Source: an uncultured Marvinbryantia sp.
GTDB taxonomy: Bacteria > Bacillota > Clostridia > Lachnospirales > Lachnospiraceae
DNA length: 64,000 nt
Assembly (NCBI GenBank): GCA_934394985.1
Contig: CAKRRF010000011.1
Span: forward strand, 1 to 64,000
Direction: 5' to 3'
Part shown: piece after piece, positions 37,309-47,320 of the stretch
How the letters are laid out: each line of letters opens with the position of its first letter
How positions within the stretch are numbered: the first letter of the stretch is position 1
Translations under genes and position numbers: made by a program
The notes under the pieces: generated by a model
What the model saw: the letters and a program-made list of their open reading frames with translations, nothing else
The model's database searches: none
Told to the model about the DNA's origin: nothing

Positions 37309-37402
37309 ACACGGGTAATGCGTCAGAGTCCGTGCCTGCATGTGACCCGGACAAATGCCGTGATAACTTGAGAAACTTAGAGAGAGGGTTTCTCATGGTT
37401 TA
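37305..37402 (+). repeat. Dispersed two-hairpin repeat, copy C
   Basis: Aligns base for base with copy A over 68 positions without gaps. Inner stem GTCAGAGTC / GACCCGGAC and outer stem CACGG / CCGTG differ in sequence from copy A but keep pairing. The linker GATAACTTGAGAAAC is identical. Hairpin 2 is TGAGAAAC (37369-37376) with GTTTCTCA (37388-37395) and ends just before the leuB ribosome site, so this copy may form the leuB leader. Confidence 0.8.
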
Positions 37403-37417
37403 GGAGGAGTGTATATT

Positions 37418-38500
37418 ATGAGCTACAACATTGCAGTGATTCCGGGAGACGGAATCGGCCCGGAGATTGTGGAACAGGCCATTTTGGTACTGGACACAGC
37501 GGGAAAAAAGTTCGGATTTGAACTGAACTACACAAAACTGTTGATGGGCGGAGCGTCCATTGACGTACATGGAATTCCGCTGACAGAGGAGACCATTGAA
37601 AAAGCAAAGGCAAGCGATGCGGTTCTGATGGGATCAATCGGAGGGGATGCCGCAACTTCACCATGGTACCGACTGGAACCATCAAGGAGACCGGAAGCGG
37701 GATTGCTAAAGCTTCGCAAATCTCTGAATCTTTTTGCTAATTTAAGACCGGCATATCTTTATAAAGAATTAAAAGATGCCTGCCCGCTTCGTGATGAAAT
37801 CATCGGTGACGGCTTTGACATGATGATTATGCGGGAACTGACCGGCGGTCTGTATTTCGGAGAGAGAAAGACCGTAGAAGAAAATGGGGTAAAGAAAGCG
37901 ATTGATACCCTGACCTATGATGAAAATGAAATTCGCAGAATCGCAAAGCGCGGATTTGATATCGCCATGAAGAGAAGAAAAAAAGTGACCAGTGTGGACA
38001 AGGCAAATGTACTGGATTCTTCCAGACTCTGGAGAAGTGTGGTAGAAGAAGTGGCACAGGATTATCCGGAAGTAAAGCTGGAGCATATGCTGGTAGATAA
38101 CTGTGCCATGCAGTTGGTACGTGATCCGAAGCAGTTTGATGTCATTTTGACAGAGAATATGTTTGGAGACATCCTGTCAGATGAAGCAAGTATGGTGACA
38201 GGATCCATTGGGATGTTATCTTCAGCCAGTCTGAATGAAACAAGCTTTGGACTGTATGAGCCAAGCCATGGATCTGCACCGGATATTGCCGGCAAGGATA
38301 TTGCCAATCCGATTGCAACCATTTTATCAGCAGCCATGATGCTCAGATTCTCCTTGAATCTGGATGAGGCAGCAGATGCCATAGAAGCAGCAGTATCTCA
38401 GGTATTAAAAGACGGATACCGCACCGGGGATATTATGTCTGAAGGATGTACGAGAACAGGTTGTAAGGAAATGGGAAAACTGATCGCAGAAAGAATATAG
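37418..38500 (+). CDS. leuB: 3-Isopropylmalate dehydrogenase
   Basis: Oxidises and decarboxylates 3-isopropylmalate in leucine synthesis. 360 aa. [17 protein letters not shown] start, substrate-binding [49 protein letters not shown], and metal/NAD region [14 protein letters not shown]...[18 protein letters not shown] 37418 uses AGGAGG (37402-37407). leuA, leuC and leuD are not adjacent; ilvD follows after 20 nt. Confidence 0.97.
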   Translation: MSYNIAVIPGDGIGPEIVEQAILVLDTAGKKFGFELNYTKLLMGGASIDVHGIPLTEETIEKAKASDAVLMGSIGGDAATSPWYRLEPSRRPEAGLLKLRKSLNLFANLRPAYLYKELKDACPLRDEIIGDGFDMMIMRELTGGLYFGERKTVEENGVKKAIDTLTYDENEIRRIAKRGFDIAMKRRKKVTSVDKANVLDSSRLWRSVVEEVAQDYPEVKLEHMLVDNCAMQLVRDPKQFDVILTENMFGDILSDEASMVTGSIGMLSSASLNETSFGLYEPSHGSAPDIAGKDIANPIATILSAAMMLRFSLNLDEAADAIEAAVSQVLKDGYRTGDIMSEGCTRTGCKEMGKLIAERI

Positions 38501-38520
38501 AACAGAAAGGCGGAATCATT

Positions 38521-40182
38521 ATGAGAAGTGATGCAGTAAAAAAAGGTATGCAGCAGGCACCGCACAGATCCCTGTTTAATGCACTGGGACTGACGCAGGA
38601 AGAAATGGAAAAACCATTAATCGGTATTGTAAATTCCTATAACGAGATTGTACCGGGGCATATGAATCTGGATAAGATTACAGAGGCAGTAAAAATGGGT
38701 GTGGCTCTGGCAGGTGGTGTGCCGAGAGAATTCCCGGCTATCGCAGTCTGTGACGGTATTGCCATGGGACATGTGGGAATGAAATATTCCCTGGTAACCA
38801 GAGATCTGATAGCAGATTCCACCGAGTGCATGGCTATGGCTCATCAGTTTGATGCACTTGTATGCATTCCAAACTGTGATAAAAATGTACCGGGACTTCT
38901 GATGGCAGCAGCCAGATTAAACATTCCGACCATATTCGTAAGCGGAGGTCCGATGCTGGCAGGTCATGTAAAAGGACAGAAGAGAAGCCTTTCCAGTATG
39001 TTCGAAGCTGTGGGTTCTTATGCGGCAGGCACCATGACAGAAGAGGATGTCTATGAATTTGAATGTAATACCTGTCCGACCAGTGGTTCCTGTTCCGGTA
39101 TGTATACAGCCAACAGTATGAACTGCCTGACCGAAGCACTGGGTATGGGATTAAGAGGTAACGGAACGATTCCATCTGTATATTCTGAGAGAATCAAGCT
39201 GGCAAAACATGCTGGTATGCAGATTGTAGAACTGGTAAAGAAAAATATCCGTCCAAGAGATATTATGACAGAAAAGGCATTTATGAATGCTATGACCGTA
39301 GATATGGCACTGGGATGCTCTACCAATACCATGCTTCATCTTCCGGCAATTGCTCATGAGGCCGGAGTTAAGCTGAACATGGATATTGCCAATGAAATCA
39401 GTGCCAAAACACCGAACCTGTGTCATCTGGCACCGGCAGGCCCTACTTATATGGAGGATTTAAATGCCGCAGGCGGTGTATATGCAGTGATGAATGAATT
39501 AACGAAAAAAGGACTTCTGTATACAGATCTGATGACTGTAACAGGCAAGACAGTCGGTGAAAATATTGCCGGATGTGAGAATTTGAATCCGGAAATCATC
39601 CGCCCGATTGACAATCCATACAGCCAGACCGGAGGAATTGCTGTCCTGAAGGGAAATCTGGCACCAGATTCCGGTGTGGTAAAACGTTCGGCTGTAGTAC
39701 CTGAAATGCTGGTACATGAAGGCCCGGCAAGAGTTTTTGACTGTGAAGAGGATGCAATCGCAGCGATCAAGGGAGGCAAGATTGTTCCTGGCGATGTGGT
39801 CGTGATCCGATACGAAGGACCAAAGGGCGGTCCAGGCATGCGAGAGATGTTGAATCCGACTTCAGCAATCGCTGGTATGGGACTTGGTTCCACAGTTGCG
39901 CTGATCACAGACGGACGATTCAGTGGTGCATCCAGAGGAGCATCTATCGGGCATGTTTCTCCGGAAGCAGCGGTAGGAGGACCGATCGCACTGGTAGAAG
40001 AAGGGGATATCATCAAGATTAATATTCCGGAAAATAAACTGGATTTTGTAATATCAGACGAGGAACTGGCAGAAAGAAAAGCAAAATGGCAGCCGAGAGA
40101 GCCAAAGGTAACCACCGGCTATCTGGCTCGTTACGCAAAGATGGTTACATCAGGCAACCGTGGTGCAATTCTTGAGTTTTAA
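38521..40182 (+). CDS. ilvD: Dihydroxy-acid dehydratase
   Basis: Converts dihydroxy acids to the 2-keto acids of valine and isoleucine. 553 aa. Fe-S cluster Cys residues lie in [15 protein letters not shown] and [21 protein letters not shown]; later motifs [32 protein letters not shown] and [21 protein letters not shown] precedes the ATG. Operon with leuB and ilvB. Confidence 0.97.
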   Translation: MRSDAVKKGMQQAPHRSLFNALGLTQEEMEKPLIGIVNSYNEIVPGHMNLDKITEAVKMGVALAGGVPREFPAIAVCDGIAMGHVGMKYSLVTRDLIADSTECMAMAHQFDALVCIPNCDKNVPGLLMAAARLNIPTIFVSGGPMLAGHVKGQKRSLSSMFEAVGSYAAGTMTEEDVYEFECNTCPTSGSCSGMYTANSMNCLTEALGMGLRGNGTIPSVYSERIKLAKHAGMQIVELVKKNIRPRDIMTEKAFMNAMTVDMALGCSTNTMLHLPAIAHEAGVKLNMDIANEISAKTPNLCHLAPAGPTYMEDLNAAGGVYAVMNELTKKGLLYTDLMTVTGKTVGENIAGCENLNPEIIRPIDNPYSQTGGIAVLKGNLAPDSGVVKRSAVVPEMLVHEGPARVFDCEEDAIAAIKGGKIVPGDVVVIRYEGPKGGPGMREMLNPTSAIAGMGLGSTVALITDGRFSGASRGASIGHVSPEAAVGGPIALVEEGDIIKINIPENKLDFVISDEELAERKAKWQPREPKVTTGYLARYAKMVTSGNRGAILEF

Positions 40183-40197
40183 GCAGGAGGGATACTT

Positions 40198-41874
40198 ATG
40201 AAATTAAATGGATCACAGATCGTAGTAGAATGTCTCAAAGAGCAGGGCGTAAATACCGTATTTGGATATCCGGGAGGCGCGATTTTAAATATTTATGATG
40301 AGCTTTATAAACATAGCGATGAGATTACTCATATATTGACCTCCCATGAACAGGGGGCATCCCATGCAGCAGATGGATACGCACGCGCAACTGGAAAGGT
40401 CGGTGTATGTCTTGCTACTTCAGGTCCAGGTGCCACCAATCTGGTTACCGGAATTGCAACTGCTTATATGGATTCAGTGCCGGTGGTGGCGATCACAGCT
40501 AACGTAGGTGTTCCGCTTCTGGGAAAAGACAGTTTCCAGGAGATTGATATTACCGGTGTCACCATGCCGATCACAAAGCATAATTATATTGTAAAGAAAG
40601 TAGAAGATCTGGCAGACACCATTCGTAATGCATTCCGTATTGCAAAAGAAGGCCGTCCGGGTCCTGTGTTGGTGGATATTCCAAAGGATGTAACAGCTGC
40701 AGTGGCGGAATACGAAGCAGTCACACCGGAACCTGTGGAGAGAAAGGTTGATTACGTCAGAACCGCTGATCTGGAAGAGGCAGCAAAGCTGATTAATGAA
40801 TGCCAGAAACCATTTATACTTGTAGGCGGCGGCGCAGTGATTTCAGATGCAGAAAAAGAATTAAAAGAACTGGCAGATAAGATTCAGGCACCGGTAGGTG
40901 ATACGCTGATGGGAAAGGGCGCCTTTGACGGAACAGATGAAAAATATACCGGTATGGCTGGAATGCACGGAACAAAAGCGACCAATCTGGGTATTACAGA
41001 ATGTGATCTGCTGATTGCAGTTGGTGCACGTTTCAGCGACCGTGTAGTTGGAAATGCATCTAAATTTGCAAAGAACGCAAAGATTCTGCATATTGATATT
41101 GACCCTGCAGAGATCAATAAGAACATTATGGTTAACTGCAGTGTACAGGGAGATGCAAGGGAAGTACTGAGAAAACTGCTGCCGATGGTAAAAAAGACAG
41201 AGCATGAGCAGTGGATGACGAGAATTCAGGATCTGAAAACAGCATATCCTCTGAAATATGATCAGGACGCACTGACCGGACCGGCTGTGATGGAGGCCAT
41301 CTATGAGGCAACGAAAGGGGATGCTATTATTGTAACAGATGTCGGACAGCATCAGATGTGGGCAGCACAGTATTATAAATATAAAGAACCACATCAGTTC
41401 CTTACATCAGGCGGGCTTGGTACGATGGGATACGGTCTTGGTGCAGCCATCGGAGCAAAAGTTGGCAGACCGGAAAAGACGGTTGTGAATATTGCAGGAG
41501 ACGGCTGTTTCCGTATGAATATGAACGAAGTGGCTACTGCAGCCAGATATAATATTCCGGTGATTGAAGTTGTCATTAATAACCATGTTCTGGGAATGGT
41601 AAGACAGTGGCAGACTTTATTCTATGGAGAACGCTATTCATCCACTATTTTAAATGATGCAGTAGATTTTGTGAAACTGGCAGAAGCACTGGGTGCAGTG
41701 GGTATGCGTGTGACAAAGAAAAGTGAATTAAAAGAAACCCTGGAAAAAGCGATTGCGCTGGGACGTCCGGTTGTACTGGACTGCCAGATTGATCAGGATG
41801 ATAAAGTATTCCCGATGGTACCGGCAGGTGCAGCAATTGAAGAAGTATTTGATCAGGATGATCTGAAAAAATAA
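40198..41874 (+). CDS. ilvB: Acetolactate synthase large subunit, biosynthetic type
   Basis: Thiamine-diphosphate enzyme condensing pyruvate into acetolactate, first common step to valine and isoleucine. 558 aa. Catalytic Glu in TSHEQGASHAADGYARATGK, ATSGPGATNLVTGIA, FAD-region VGARFSDRVVGN, and thiamine motif GDGCFRMNMNEVATAARYNIPVIEVVINNHVLGM. The regulatory subunit gene ilvN does not follow; serC comes next behind its own promoter. AGGAGG precedes the ATG. Confidence 0.96.
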   Translation: MKLNGSQIVVECLKEQGVNTVFGYPGGAILNIYDELYKHSDEITHILTSHEQGASHAADGYARATGKVGVCLATSGPGATNLVTGIATAYMDSVPVVAITANVGVPLLGKDSFQEIDITGVTMPITKHNYIVKKVEDLADTIRNAFRIAKEGRPGPVLVDIPKDVTAAVAEYEAVTPEPVERKVDYVRTADLEEAAKLINECQKPFILVGGGAVISDAEKELKELADKIQAPVGDTLMGKGAFDGTDEKYTGMAGMHGTKATNLGITECDLLIAVGARFSDRVVGNASKFAKNAKILHIDIDPAEINKNIMVNCSVQGDAREVLRKLLPMVKKTEHEQWMTRIQDLKTAYPLKYDQDALTGPAVMEAIYEATKGDAIIVTDVGQHQMWAAQYYKYKEPHQFLTSGGLGTMGYGLGAAIGAKVGRPEKTVVNIAGDGCFRMNMNEVATAARYNIPVIEVVINNHVLGMVRQWQTLFYGERYSSTILNDAVDFVKLAEALGAVGMRVTKKSELKETLEKAIALGRPVVLDCQIDQDDKVFPMVPAGAAIEEVFDQDDLKK

Positions 41875-41887
41875 TCCGGTTTAATGG

Positions 41888-41916
41888 TTGACAAAGCCTT
41901 AACAAAAGAGTAAAGT
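41888..41916 (+). promoter_or_regulatory. Promoter of serC-serA
   Basis: TTGACA (41888-41893), 17-bp spacer, TAAAGT (41911-41916), 48 bases before the serC ATG. Confidence 0.7.
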
Positions 41917-41963
41917 GGGTAAAAATTAAAAGGTTTCTGAAGGAAACACGAGGAGGAAAAATT

Positions 41964-43046
41964 ATGAGCAGAGTGTACAATTTCTCAGCCGGACCGGCAG
42001 TGCTGCCGGAAGAGGTACTGAAAGAAGTAGCAGATGAAATGATGGATTACAAAGGCTGCGGTATGTCAGTTATGGAGATGAGTCATCGATCTGCGATGTT
42101 TGACGAGATCATCCAGGACGCTGAGAAAGACTTGCGTGAGCTGATGCACATTCCGGACAATTATAAAGTGCTGTTTCTTCAGGGAGGAGCATCTCAGCAG
42201 TTTGCAATGATTCCGATGAATCTGATGAAGAACAGAGTGGCAGATTACATTGTAACAGGACAGTGGGCAAAAAAAGCATGGCAGGAAGCTCAGAAATATG
42301 GAAAGGCCAACAAGATTGCATCATCCGAGGATAAAACATTCTCCTATATCCCGGATTGCTCTGATCTTCCGATCAGTGAGGACGCCGATTACGTATATAT
42401 CTGTGAGAATAATACGATTTACGGAACAAAATACAAAGAGCTGCCAAATACAAAAGGCAAACTTCTGGTATCTGACGTATCCTCCTGTTTCTTATCAGAA
42501 CCGATTGATGTAACAAAATATGGACTGGTGTATGGCGGAGTGCAGAAAAATATTGGACCTGCAGGAATGGTAATTGCCATTATCCGTGAAGATCTGATTA
42601 CTGAAGATGTGCTGCCTGGTACACCGACGATGCTGACTTATAAGACTCATGCAGATGCAGGATCCTTATACAACACTCCGAACTGTTTCTGTATTTATGT
42701 ATGTGGCAAGGTATTCAAATGGCTGAAAAAGATGGGCGGTCTGGAAGCAATGAAGGAACGCAATGAGAAAAAAGCTGCAATTTTATATGATTTTCTGGAT
42801 CAGAGCGACATGTTCCACGGAACCGTAGAAAAGAAAGACCGCTCTCTGATGAATGTACCATTTGTGACAGGTGATAAAGATCTGGATGCAAAATTTGTGA
42901 AGGAAGCGCAGAAGGCCGGATTTGAAAATTTGAAAGGACATCGTACTGTTGGTGGTATGAGAGCAAGCATTTATAATGCAATGCCGATGGAAGGCGTAGA
43001 AGCTCTGGTGGCATTTATGAAGAAGTTTGAAGAGGAGAATAAGTAA
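41964..43046 (+). CDS. serC: Phosphoserine aminotransferase
   Basis: PLP enzyme making phosphoserine from 3-phosphohydroxypyruvate and glutamate. 360 aa. RVYNFSAGPAVLPEEVL start, MSVMEMSHRS, LQGGASQQFAMIPMNL and the PLP-lysine region YGGVQKNIGPAGM. GAGGAGG precedes the ATG. serA begins two bases after its stop codon. Confidence 0.96.
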   Translation: MSRVYNFSAGPAVLPEEVLKEVADEMMDYKGCGMSVMEMSHRSAMFDEIIQDAEKDLRELMHIPDNYKVLFLQGGASQQFAMIPMNLMKNRVADYIVTGQWAKKAWQEAQKYGKANKIASSEDKTFSYIPDCSDLPISEDADYVYICENNTIYGTKYKELPNTKGKLLVSDVSSCFLSEPIDVTKYGLVYGGVQKNIGPAGMVIAIIREDLITEDVLPGTPTMLTYKTHADAGSLYNTPNCFCIYVCGKVFKWLKKMGGLEAMKERNEKKAAILYDFLDQSDMFHGTVEKKDRSLMNVPFVTGDKDLDAKFVKEAQKAGFENLKGHRTVGGMRASIYNAMPMEGVEALVAFMKKFEEENK

Positions 43047-43047
43047 G

Positions 43048-44208
43048 ATGTATCAGTATAGCTGCATGAATGCAATCTCAGAAGTGGGATTGCAGAAGTT
43101 TACAGATCAATATACAAAAATAGAAAAGAGTGACGATGCCGATGCACTGCTGGTGCGCAGCGCAGCATTGCATGATATGGAATTTTCCGACAGACTTGCA
43201 GTGATTGCCAGAGCAGGAGCAGGTGTAAACAATATTCCACTGGAACGTTGCGCGGAACAGGGAATTGTGGTATTTAACACACCAGGTGCCAATGCCAACG
43301 GTGTAAAGGAGGCAGTGATCGCAGGACTTCTGCTGGCATCCAGAGATATCGTAGACGGAATCAACTGGGTAAAATCTGAAAGCGGCAATGAAGGTATTGC
43401 AAAGCTGGCAGAAAAAGAAAAGAAAAAGTTTGCAGGAAGTGAAATCCAGGGCAAAAAGCTGGGAATTATCGGACTGGGAGCAATCGGTATTCTGGTTGCG
43501 AATACAGCTGTACATCTTGGAATGGATGTATATGGATACGATCCATATATTTCGGTAGACTCGGCATGGAATCTTTCCAGACAGATTACGCACATCACAG
43601 ATGTGAACGATATCTATCGGGAATGCGATTACATTACCATTCACGTTCCACTGCTGGAAAGTACAAAAAAAATGATTGATGAAAAAGCAATCGCAGAAAT
43701 GAAGGATGGCGTGATCCTGCTGAACTATGCCAGAGACCTTCTGGTAGATGAAGAGGCTGTGGTAAAGGCTGTACAATCTGGTAAAGTCAGACGTTATATG
43801 AGTGATTTTCCAAATCCAATGACAGCAGGAGTAAAGAACTGTATCGTATCTCCGCATCTTGGAGCATCTACTACAGAAGCAGAAGATAACTGTGCAGTGA
43901 TGGCTGTGAGAGAAGTAATGGATTACCTGGAAAATGGTAACATCAATCATTCTGTGAATTATCCGACCTGTGATATGGGTAAATGTAAGGGTGTCTGCCG
44001 TGTGGCGATTAATCACAAAAATATCAAGAATATGATCGGTCAGTTTGCATCTGTTCTTGGTGAAGCGGACATGAATATTGCAAACATGGCCAACCAGAGT
44101 AAAGGCGAATATGCATATTCACTGTTCGATCTGGATACACAGATTACAGAAGAAGTAATAGAAAAACTGAAAAATGTTCAGGGCGTTTTGAGAGTACGTA
44201 TTCTGTAA
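43048..44208 (+). CDS. serA: D-3-phosphoglycerate dehydrogenase
   Basis: First step of serine synthesis. 386 aa: the short form with substrate domain, NAD-binding Rossmann fold (KLGIIGLGAIGILVANTA) and a C-terminal ACT domain (about 315-386). Catalytic Arg in LLNYARDLLVDEEAV and His in VSPHLGASTTEAE. A Cys-containing linker (YPTCDMGKCKGVCRVAIN) joins catalytic and ACT domains, seen in several Lachnospiraceae enzymes; its role is unclear to me. ATG 43048 has GAGGAG in the end of serC. Confidence 0.93.
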   Translation: MYQYSCMNAISEVGLQKFTDQYTKIEKSDDADALLVRSAALHDMEFSDRLAVIARAGAGVNNIPLERCAEQGIVVFNTPGANANGVKEAVIAGLLLASRDIVDGINWVKSESGNEGIAKLAEKEKKKFAGSEIQGKKLGIIGLGAIGILVANTAVHLGMDVYGYDPYISVDSAWNLSRQITHITDVNDIYRECDYITIHVPLLESTKKMIDEKAIAEMKDGVILLNYARDLLVDEEAVVKAVQSGKVRRYMSDFPNPMTAGVKNCIVSPHLGASTTEAEDNCAVMAVREVMDYLENGNINHSVNYPTCDMGKCKGVCRVAINHKNIKNMIGQFASVLGEADMNIANMANQSKGEYAYSLFDLDTQITEEVIEKLKNVQGVLRVRIL

Positions 44209-44216
44209 AAACCCAA

Positions 44217-44262
44217 AGAGGTTCGGACAAAAATCAGGAAAGTGTCCGTTCCTCTTTTTTTA
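44217..44262 (+). terminator. Terminator of serCA
   Basis: AGAGGTTCGGACA (44217-44229) pairs with TGTCCGTTCCTCT (44243-44255) across two mismatched bases; a run of T follows. Confidence 0.85.
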
Positions 44263-44359
44263 TCTATGATTCTGTGATATGATGACAGAGGATTACAGGA
44301 ATATAGAAAATACGTATTCATGCACAGGATATGAATACAGGAACAGGAACGAAGAAGAT

Positions 44360-44716
44360 ATGTCAGAGAATAAGATACAGGAAGCTGGTATGCATACCCA
44401 CGTGCTGGAGGATGGAACAGTAGTGGAACACAGTCATTCACACACACATACCCATGATCCTCAGCAGGTTAAGGCAGTGTTGAACCGTCTTTCCAGAGCA
44501 ATTGGCCATCTGGAGTCGATAAAAAAAATGGTGGAAAGCGGCAGGGATTGCAGTGAAGTGCTGATTCAGTTGTCTGCAGTGAAATCAGCGATTAATAATA
44601 CCGGCAAAGTAATTTTGCAGGATCATATCCAGCATTGTCTGGTAGATGCTGTAGAATCAGGCGATATGGAAGCGATTGAAGAACTGAACAAAGCTATTGA
44701 CCGGTTTATGAAATAA
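44360..44716 (+). CDS. CsoR/FrmR-family metal-sensing repressor with His-rich N-terminus
   Basis: About 118 aa. The DUF156 helical core shows VKAVLNRLSRAIGHLESIKKMVESGRDC and the Cys-His-Cys metal site: Cys64, His89 and Cys93, with the 25- and 4-residue spacing of copper-sensing CsoR. Unusually the first 33 residues hold a His cluster (MHTHVLEDGTVVEHSHSHTHTH) that could bind extra metal. ATG 44360 is chosen to match family N-termini; the frame is open back to 44279 with no good ribosome site in either place. No copper ATPase or chaperone gene is adjacent, so its operon target is elsewhere. Confidence 0.82.
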   Translation: MSENKIQEAGMHTHVLEDGTVVEHSHSHTHTHDPQQVKAVLNRLSRAIGHLESIKKMVESGRDCSEVLIQLSAVKSAINNTGKVILQDHIQHCLVDAVESGDMEAIEELNKAIDRFMK

Positions 44717-44784
44717 TACAGAGTTAGATTCGGGACGATCCTCTGCAAAAAAGAAGAGGACGCGATCTAGAAAACAGGAGAAAC

Positions 44785-45477
44785 ATGAAGCAGGAATTAC
44801 AGATCATTGGGAGAATTCGCACAGATTTTCCAACAAAATTCGGACTTCCACGTCAGGGAAATTTTGCAGAGTCTCTAACCGGCAAGGTCATCATGGAACC
44901 GGAATTCCGGAAAGCAGCAGCCTTCAAAGGGATGGAAGAATATTCCCATCTCTGGCTGCTGTGGGGATTTTCTGAAGTAAAGCGAAGCAAATGGGTACCA
45001 ACGGTAAAACCGCCACGTCTGGGCGGGAAAATACATAAAGGGGTATTTGCGACCAGATCTCCGTTTCGCCCGAATCCAGTGGGGCTGACCTGTGTCAGAC
45101 TGGAAGAGATTCAGTGGGAGACGCCGGAAGGGCCGGTGCTGATTGTGTCCGGAATAGATATGATGGATGGTTCACCGATCTATGATATCAAACCATATCT
45201 GTCCTATGCAGATGCATATCCGGATGCCAGAAGCGGATTTGGAGAAAAAGTAAAGGATCATGTGCTGGAAGTAGAATTTCCGGAGGAGTATCTGCAGCTC
45301 CTGGATGAATCCAGGCGCGCGGGGGCAATCGAGATGCTGCGACAGGATCCAAGACCTCCGTATCATAAGCATGCGGAGCAGATATATAAGATTGCATTTG
45401 CCAATGTGGATATACATTTTACCGTGGAAGAAAATAAGCTGACAGTGTGCAAGGTTTTGCTTCTGAGAGAAAAATAG
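44785..45477 (+). CDS. trmO: tRNA (N6-threonylcarbamoyladenosine-37) methyltransferase TrmO/TsaA
   Basis: Methylates t6A37 of tRNA-Thr using SAM. 230 aa. Family motifs: IGRIRTDFPTKFGLPRQ, MEEYSHLWLLWGF, RLGGKIHKGVFATRSPFRPNPVGLT and GIDMMDGSPIYDIKPYLSYADA. The C-terminal DPRPPYHK segment is also conserved. CAGGAG precedes the ATG. A tRNA-Thr gene, one of its likely substrates, lies 2 kb downstream; probably coincidence. Confidence 0.93.
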   Translation: MKQELQIIGRIRTDFPTKFGLPRQGNFAESLTGKVIMEPEFRKAAAFKGMEEYSHLWLLWGFSEVKRSKWVPTVKPPRLGGKIHKGVFATRSPFRPNPVGLTCVRLEEIQWETPEGPVLIVSGIDMMDGSPIYDIKPYLSYADAYPDARSGFGEKVKDHVLEVEFPEEYLQLLDESRRAGAIEMLRQDPRPPYHKHAEQIYKIAFANVDIHFTVEENKLTVCKVLLLREK

Positions 45478-45534
45478 CAGGATTTTGTGCGGAGAATTGG
45501 CTGAGTGTGGGGTATTTTGAAAAGGGGATAAATC

Positions 45535-47088
45535 ATGGCAGAAAGATCAAGAGACAGAAGAAACAGTGACAGAAGAGGGCGAAGAGACAGAAAAGAATAT
45601 GGCTATATGCCAGAGCAGAAAAAGTCCGGAAAAGCCGGGAAACGAATTGCCATCGGACTTGGTGTACTGGTGCTGGCGGCTGTGGCAGGAGTCGGAGGTT
45701 ACTGTGCCTATGACCGGATCATGGACGGGAAAACCATGGGGTGTAAGATTACGGTATATGGTGTAAATGTTTCCTGGATGAGTGTGGAAGATGCAGCAGA
45801 AAAACTGGAAGAAAAATTCCAGGATACAACCGTAAAATTTGAGGAAAACGGAGAAACAGAATATAGTGTTTCCTTAAAGGATGCCGGATATTCTTTGGAT
45901 ATGGAAGCTTTAAAGAGTGAATTGCAGCGCCTGAAAGATAACCGTGAACCGTGTAAGATTTTATTTGAAGAAGAAAAGAATTATACTGTGCCGTATCAGG
46001 TAAAGTGGAATGACGAGCAGATGAAAGCTGCTTTTTCCGGTACACATCTGACTACGGATCAGGCCAGAACTGCATCCACAGATGCGTATATCACATACAA
46101 CGAATCGACGAAGCGATATGAGATTGTCCCATCGGTTCTGGGTACAGAAATAGATGATACAAAGCTGCAGAATCAGACTCAGGAACAATTGAATAACAGC
46201 TTCAGTGAAGACCTGGTAAAATCGAAAGTAGTGATAACGGTAGATCAGAAGGTCTACAAGAATGCGGCTGTGACGGAAGATCAGACGGAATTGAATGCGC
46301 GTCTGCAGGAATTGAATGGCAAGCTGGAAAGCTATGAAAATGCAGAAGTTACTTATGAATTTGGCTCAGTAACAGATGTGCTGGATTCAGCAACGATTCA
46401 GTCCTGGGTACAGGTAGACAATGAAAATATTACACTGGATGAGAGTGCCATGCGAGATTATATATCAGGTCTCAGTGCAGAATACAATACTCAGTATGTA
46501 CCAAGAAACTTTACGACATCCAATGGAGAGCAGGTAGTCATTGAAAATAATGAATATGGTTACTGGATTGATGAGGATGGAGAATACGAACAGCTTGTAA
46601 GTGACCTGGAAGGAGGTCAGCCAGTCAGTCGTGAGCCAGTATATAAGGCGGCAGGAAATGGCAGAGACGGAGATGATGATCTGGTAAATGGGTATGTAGA
46701 AGTAGATCTGACCCGTCAGCACCTTTGGCTGTATTACAAAGGAGAACAGATTCTGGATTCTGATATAGTGAGCGGTCAGCCGGTAGGAGTCAACAAAAAG
46801 ACAGGAGAACAGGAAGACTGGTCCACTTATGAAGGATCTTATCCGATTGCCTATACCGAGCATCCTTCTACGTTGAGCAGTGATATCTATGGATATGAGG
46901 TAGAGGTACAGTACTGGATGCCATTTGTATATGGACAGGGACTTCATGATGCCAGCTGGAGAAGTGCATTTGGCGGGAATATCTATCAGACAGATGGCAG
47001 CCATGGCTGCGTCAACCTGCCGCCTCAGGTAGCAGCTACAATCTACGAATACGTAGACGCAGGCTTCCCGATTATCTTATACAAATAA
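45535..47088 (+). CDS. L,D-transpeptidase (YkuD) with VanW/PG-binding-type domains
   Basis: Cross-links peptidoglycan through 3-3 bridges or anchors proteins. 517 aa. A very basic cytoplasmic N-terminus (RSRDRRNSDRRGRRDRK) precedes one transmembrane helix (about 37-58). A central region with two PG_binding_4-like repeats follows (DAGYSLDMEALKSEL; SATIQSWVQVDNENI). The C-terminal YkuD domain has VDLTRQHLWLYYKGEQIL and the active site DGSHGCVNLPP with Cys492. AAAGGGG precedes the ATG. Confidence 0.93.
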   Translation: MAERSRDRRNSDRRGRRDRKEYGYMPEQKKSGKAGKRIAIGLGVLVLAAVAGVGGYCAYDRIMDGKTMGCKITVYGVNVSWMSVEDAAEKLEEKFQDTTVKFEENGETEYSVSLKDAGYSLDMEALKSELQRLKDNREPCKILFEEEKNYTVPYQVKWNDEQMKAAFSGTHLTTDQARTASTDAYITYNESTKRYEIVPSVLGTEIDDTKLQNQTQEQLNNSFSEDLVKSKVVITVDQKVYKNAAVTEDQTELNARLQELNGKLESYENAEVTYEFGSVTDVLDSATIQSWVQVDNENITLDESAMRDYISGLSAEYNTQYVPRNFTTSNGEQVVIENNEYGYWIDEDGEYEQLVSDLEGGQPVSREPVYKAAGNGRDGDDDLVNGYVEVDLTRQHLWLYYKGEQILDSDIVSGQPVGVNKKTGEQEDWSTYEGSYPIAYTEHPSTLSSDIYGYEVEVQYWMPFVYGQGLHDASWRSAFGGNIYQTDGSHGCVNLPPQVAATIYEYVDAGFPIILYK

Positions 47089-47120
47089 TGCGAGCATTGT
47101 GGGAGTACGAAGTACAGAAC

Positions 47121-47306
47121 AATCTGTAAGGTATCTTTTGAGCTCTCTGTAAGTGGAATCTGTGGTAAGATACAGGAGAAATCTGGTGCCGTGACCCCGA
47201 GAAAGAAGAATCAAGAAAATTTCGTGGTAAGATACAGATGAAACACAGGTGTAGTTGCCCCGAAAAAGAAAAAATAAGTAGAATCCGTGGTAAGAGGCCA
47301 CGGATT
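47121..47306 (+). repeat. Tandem repeat of about 62 bp downstream of the transpeptidase gene
   Basis: The core GTGGTAAGATACAG occurs at 47162-47175 and 47224-47237 (62 bp apart) and in shortened form GTGGTAAGA at 47287-47295; a degenerate first unit starts at 47121. Each full unit also carries a CCCCGA(G/A)AAAGAA stretch. The last unit folds as AATCCGTGG (47282-47290) with CCACGGATT (47298-47306). No coding frame. Function unknown. Confidence 0.7.
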
Positions 47307-47320
47307 CAGGAACAAATTAA

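Noticed and set aside
39447..40115. A 222-codon reverse-strand frame antisense to ilvD
   Set aside because: Ser/Pro-rich translation typical of antisense frames; ilvD is intact and certain.
47121..47306. A CRISPR array
   Set aside because: The repeated core is short and imperfect with a period of 62-63 bp, the intervening sequence is itself similar between units, only about 2.5 units exist and no cas gene is near.
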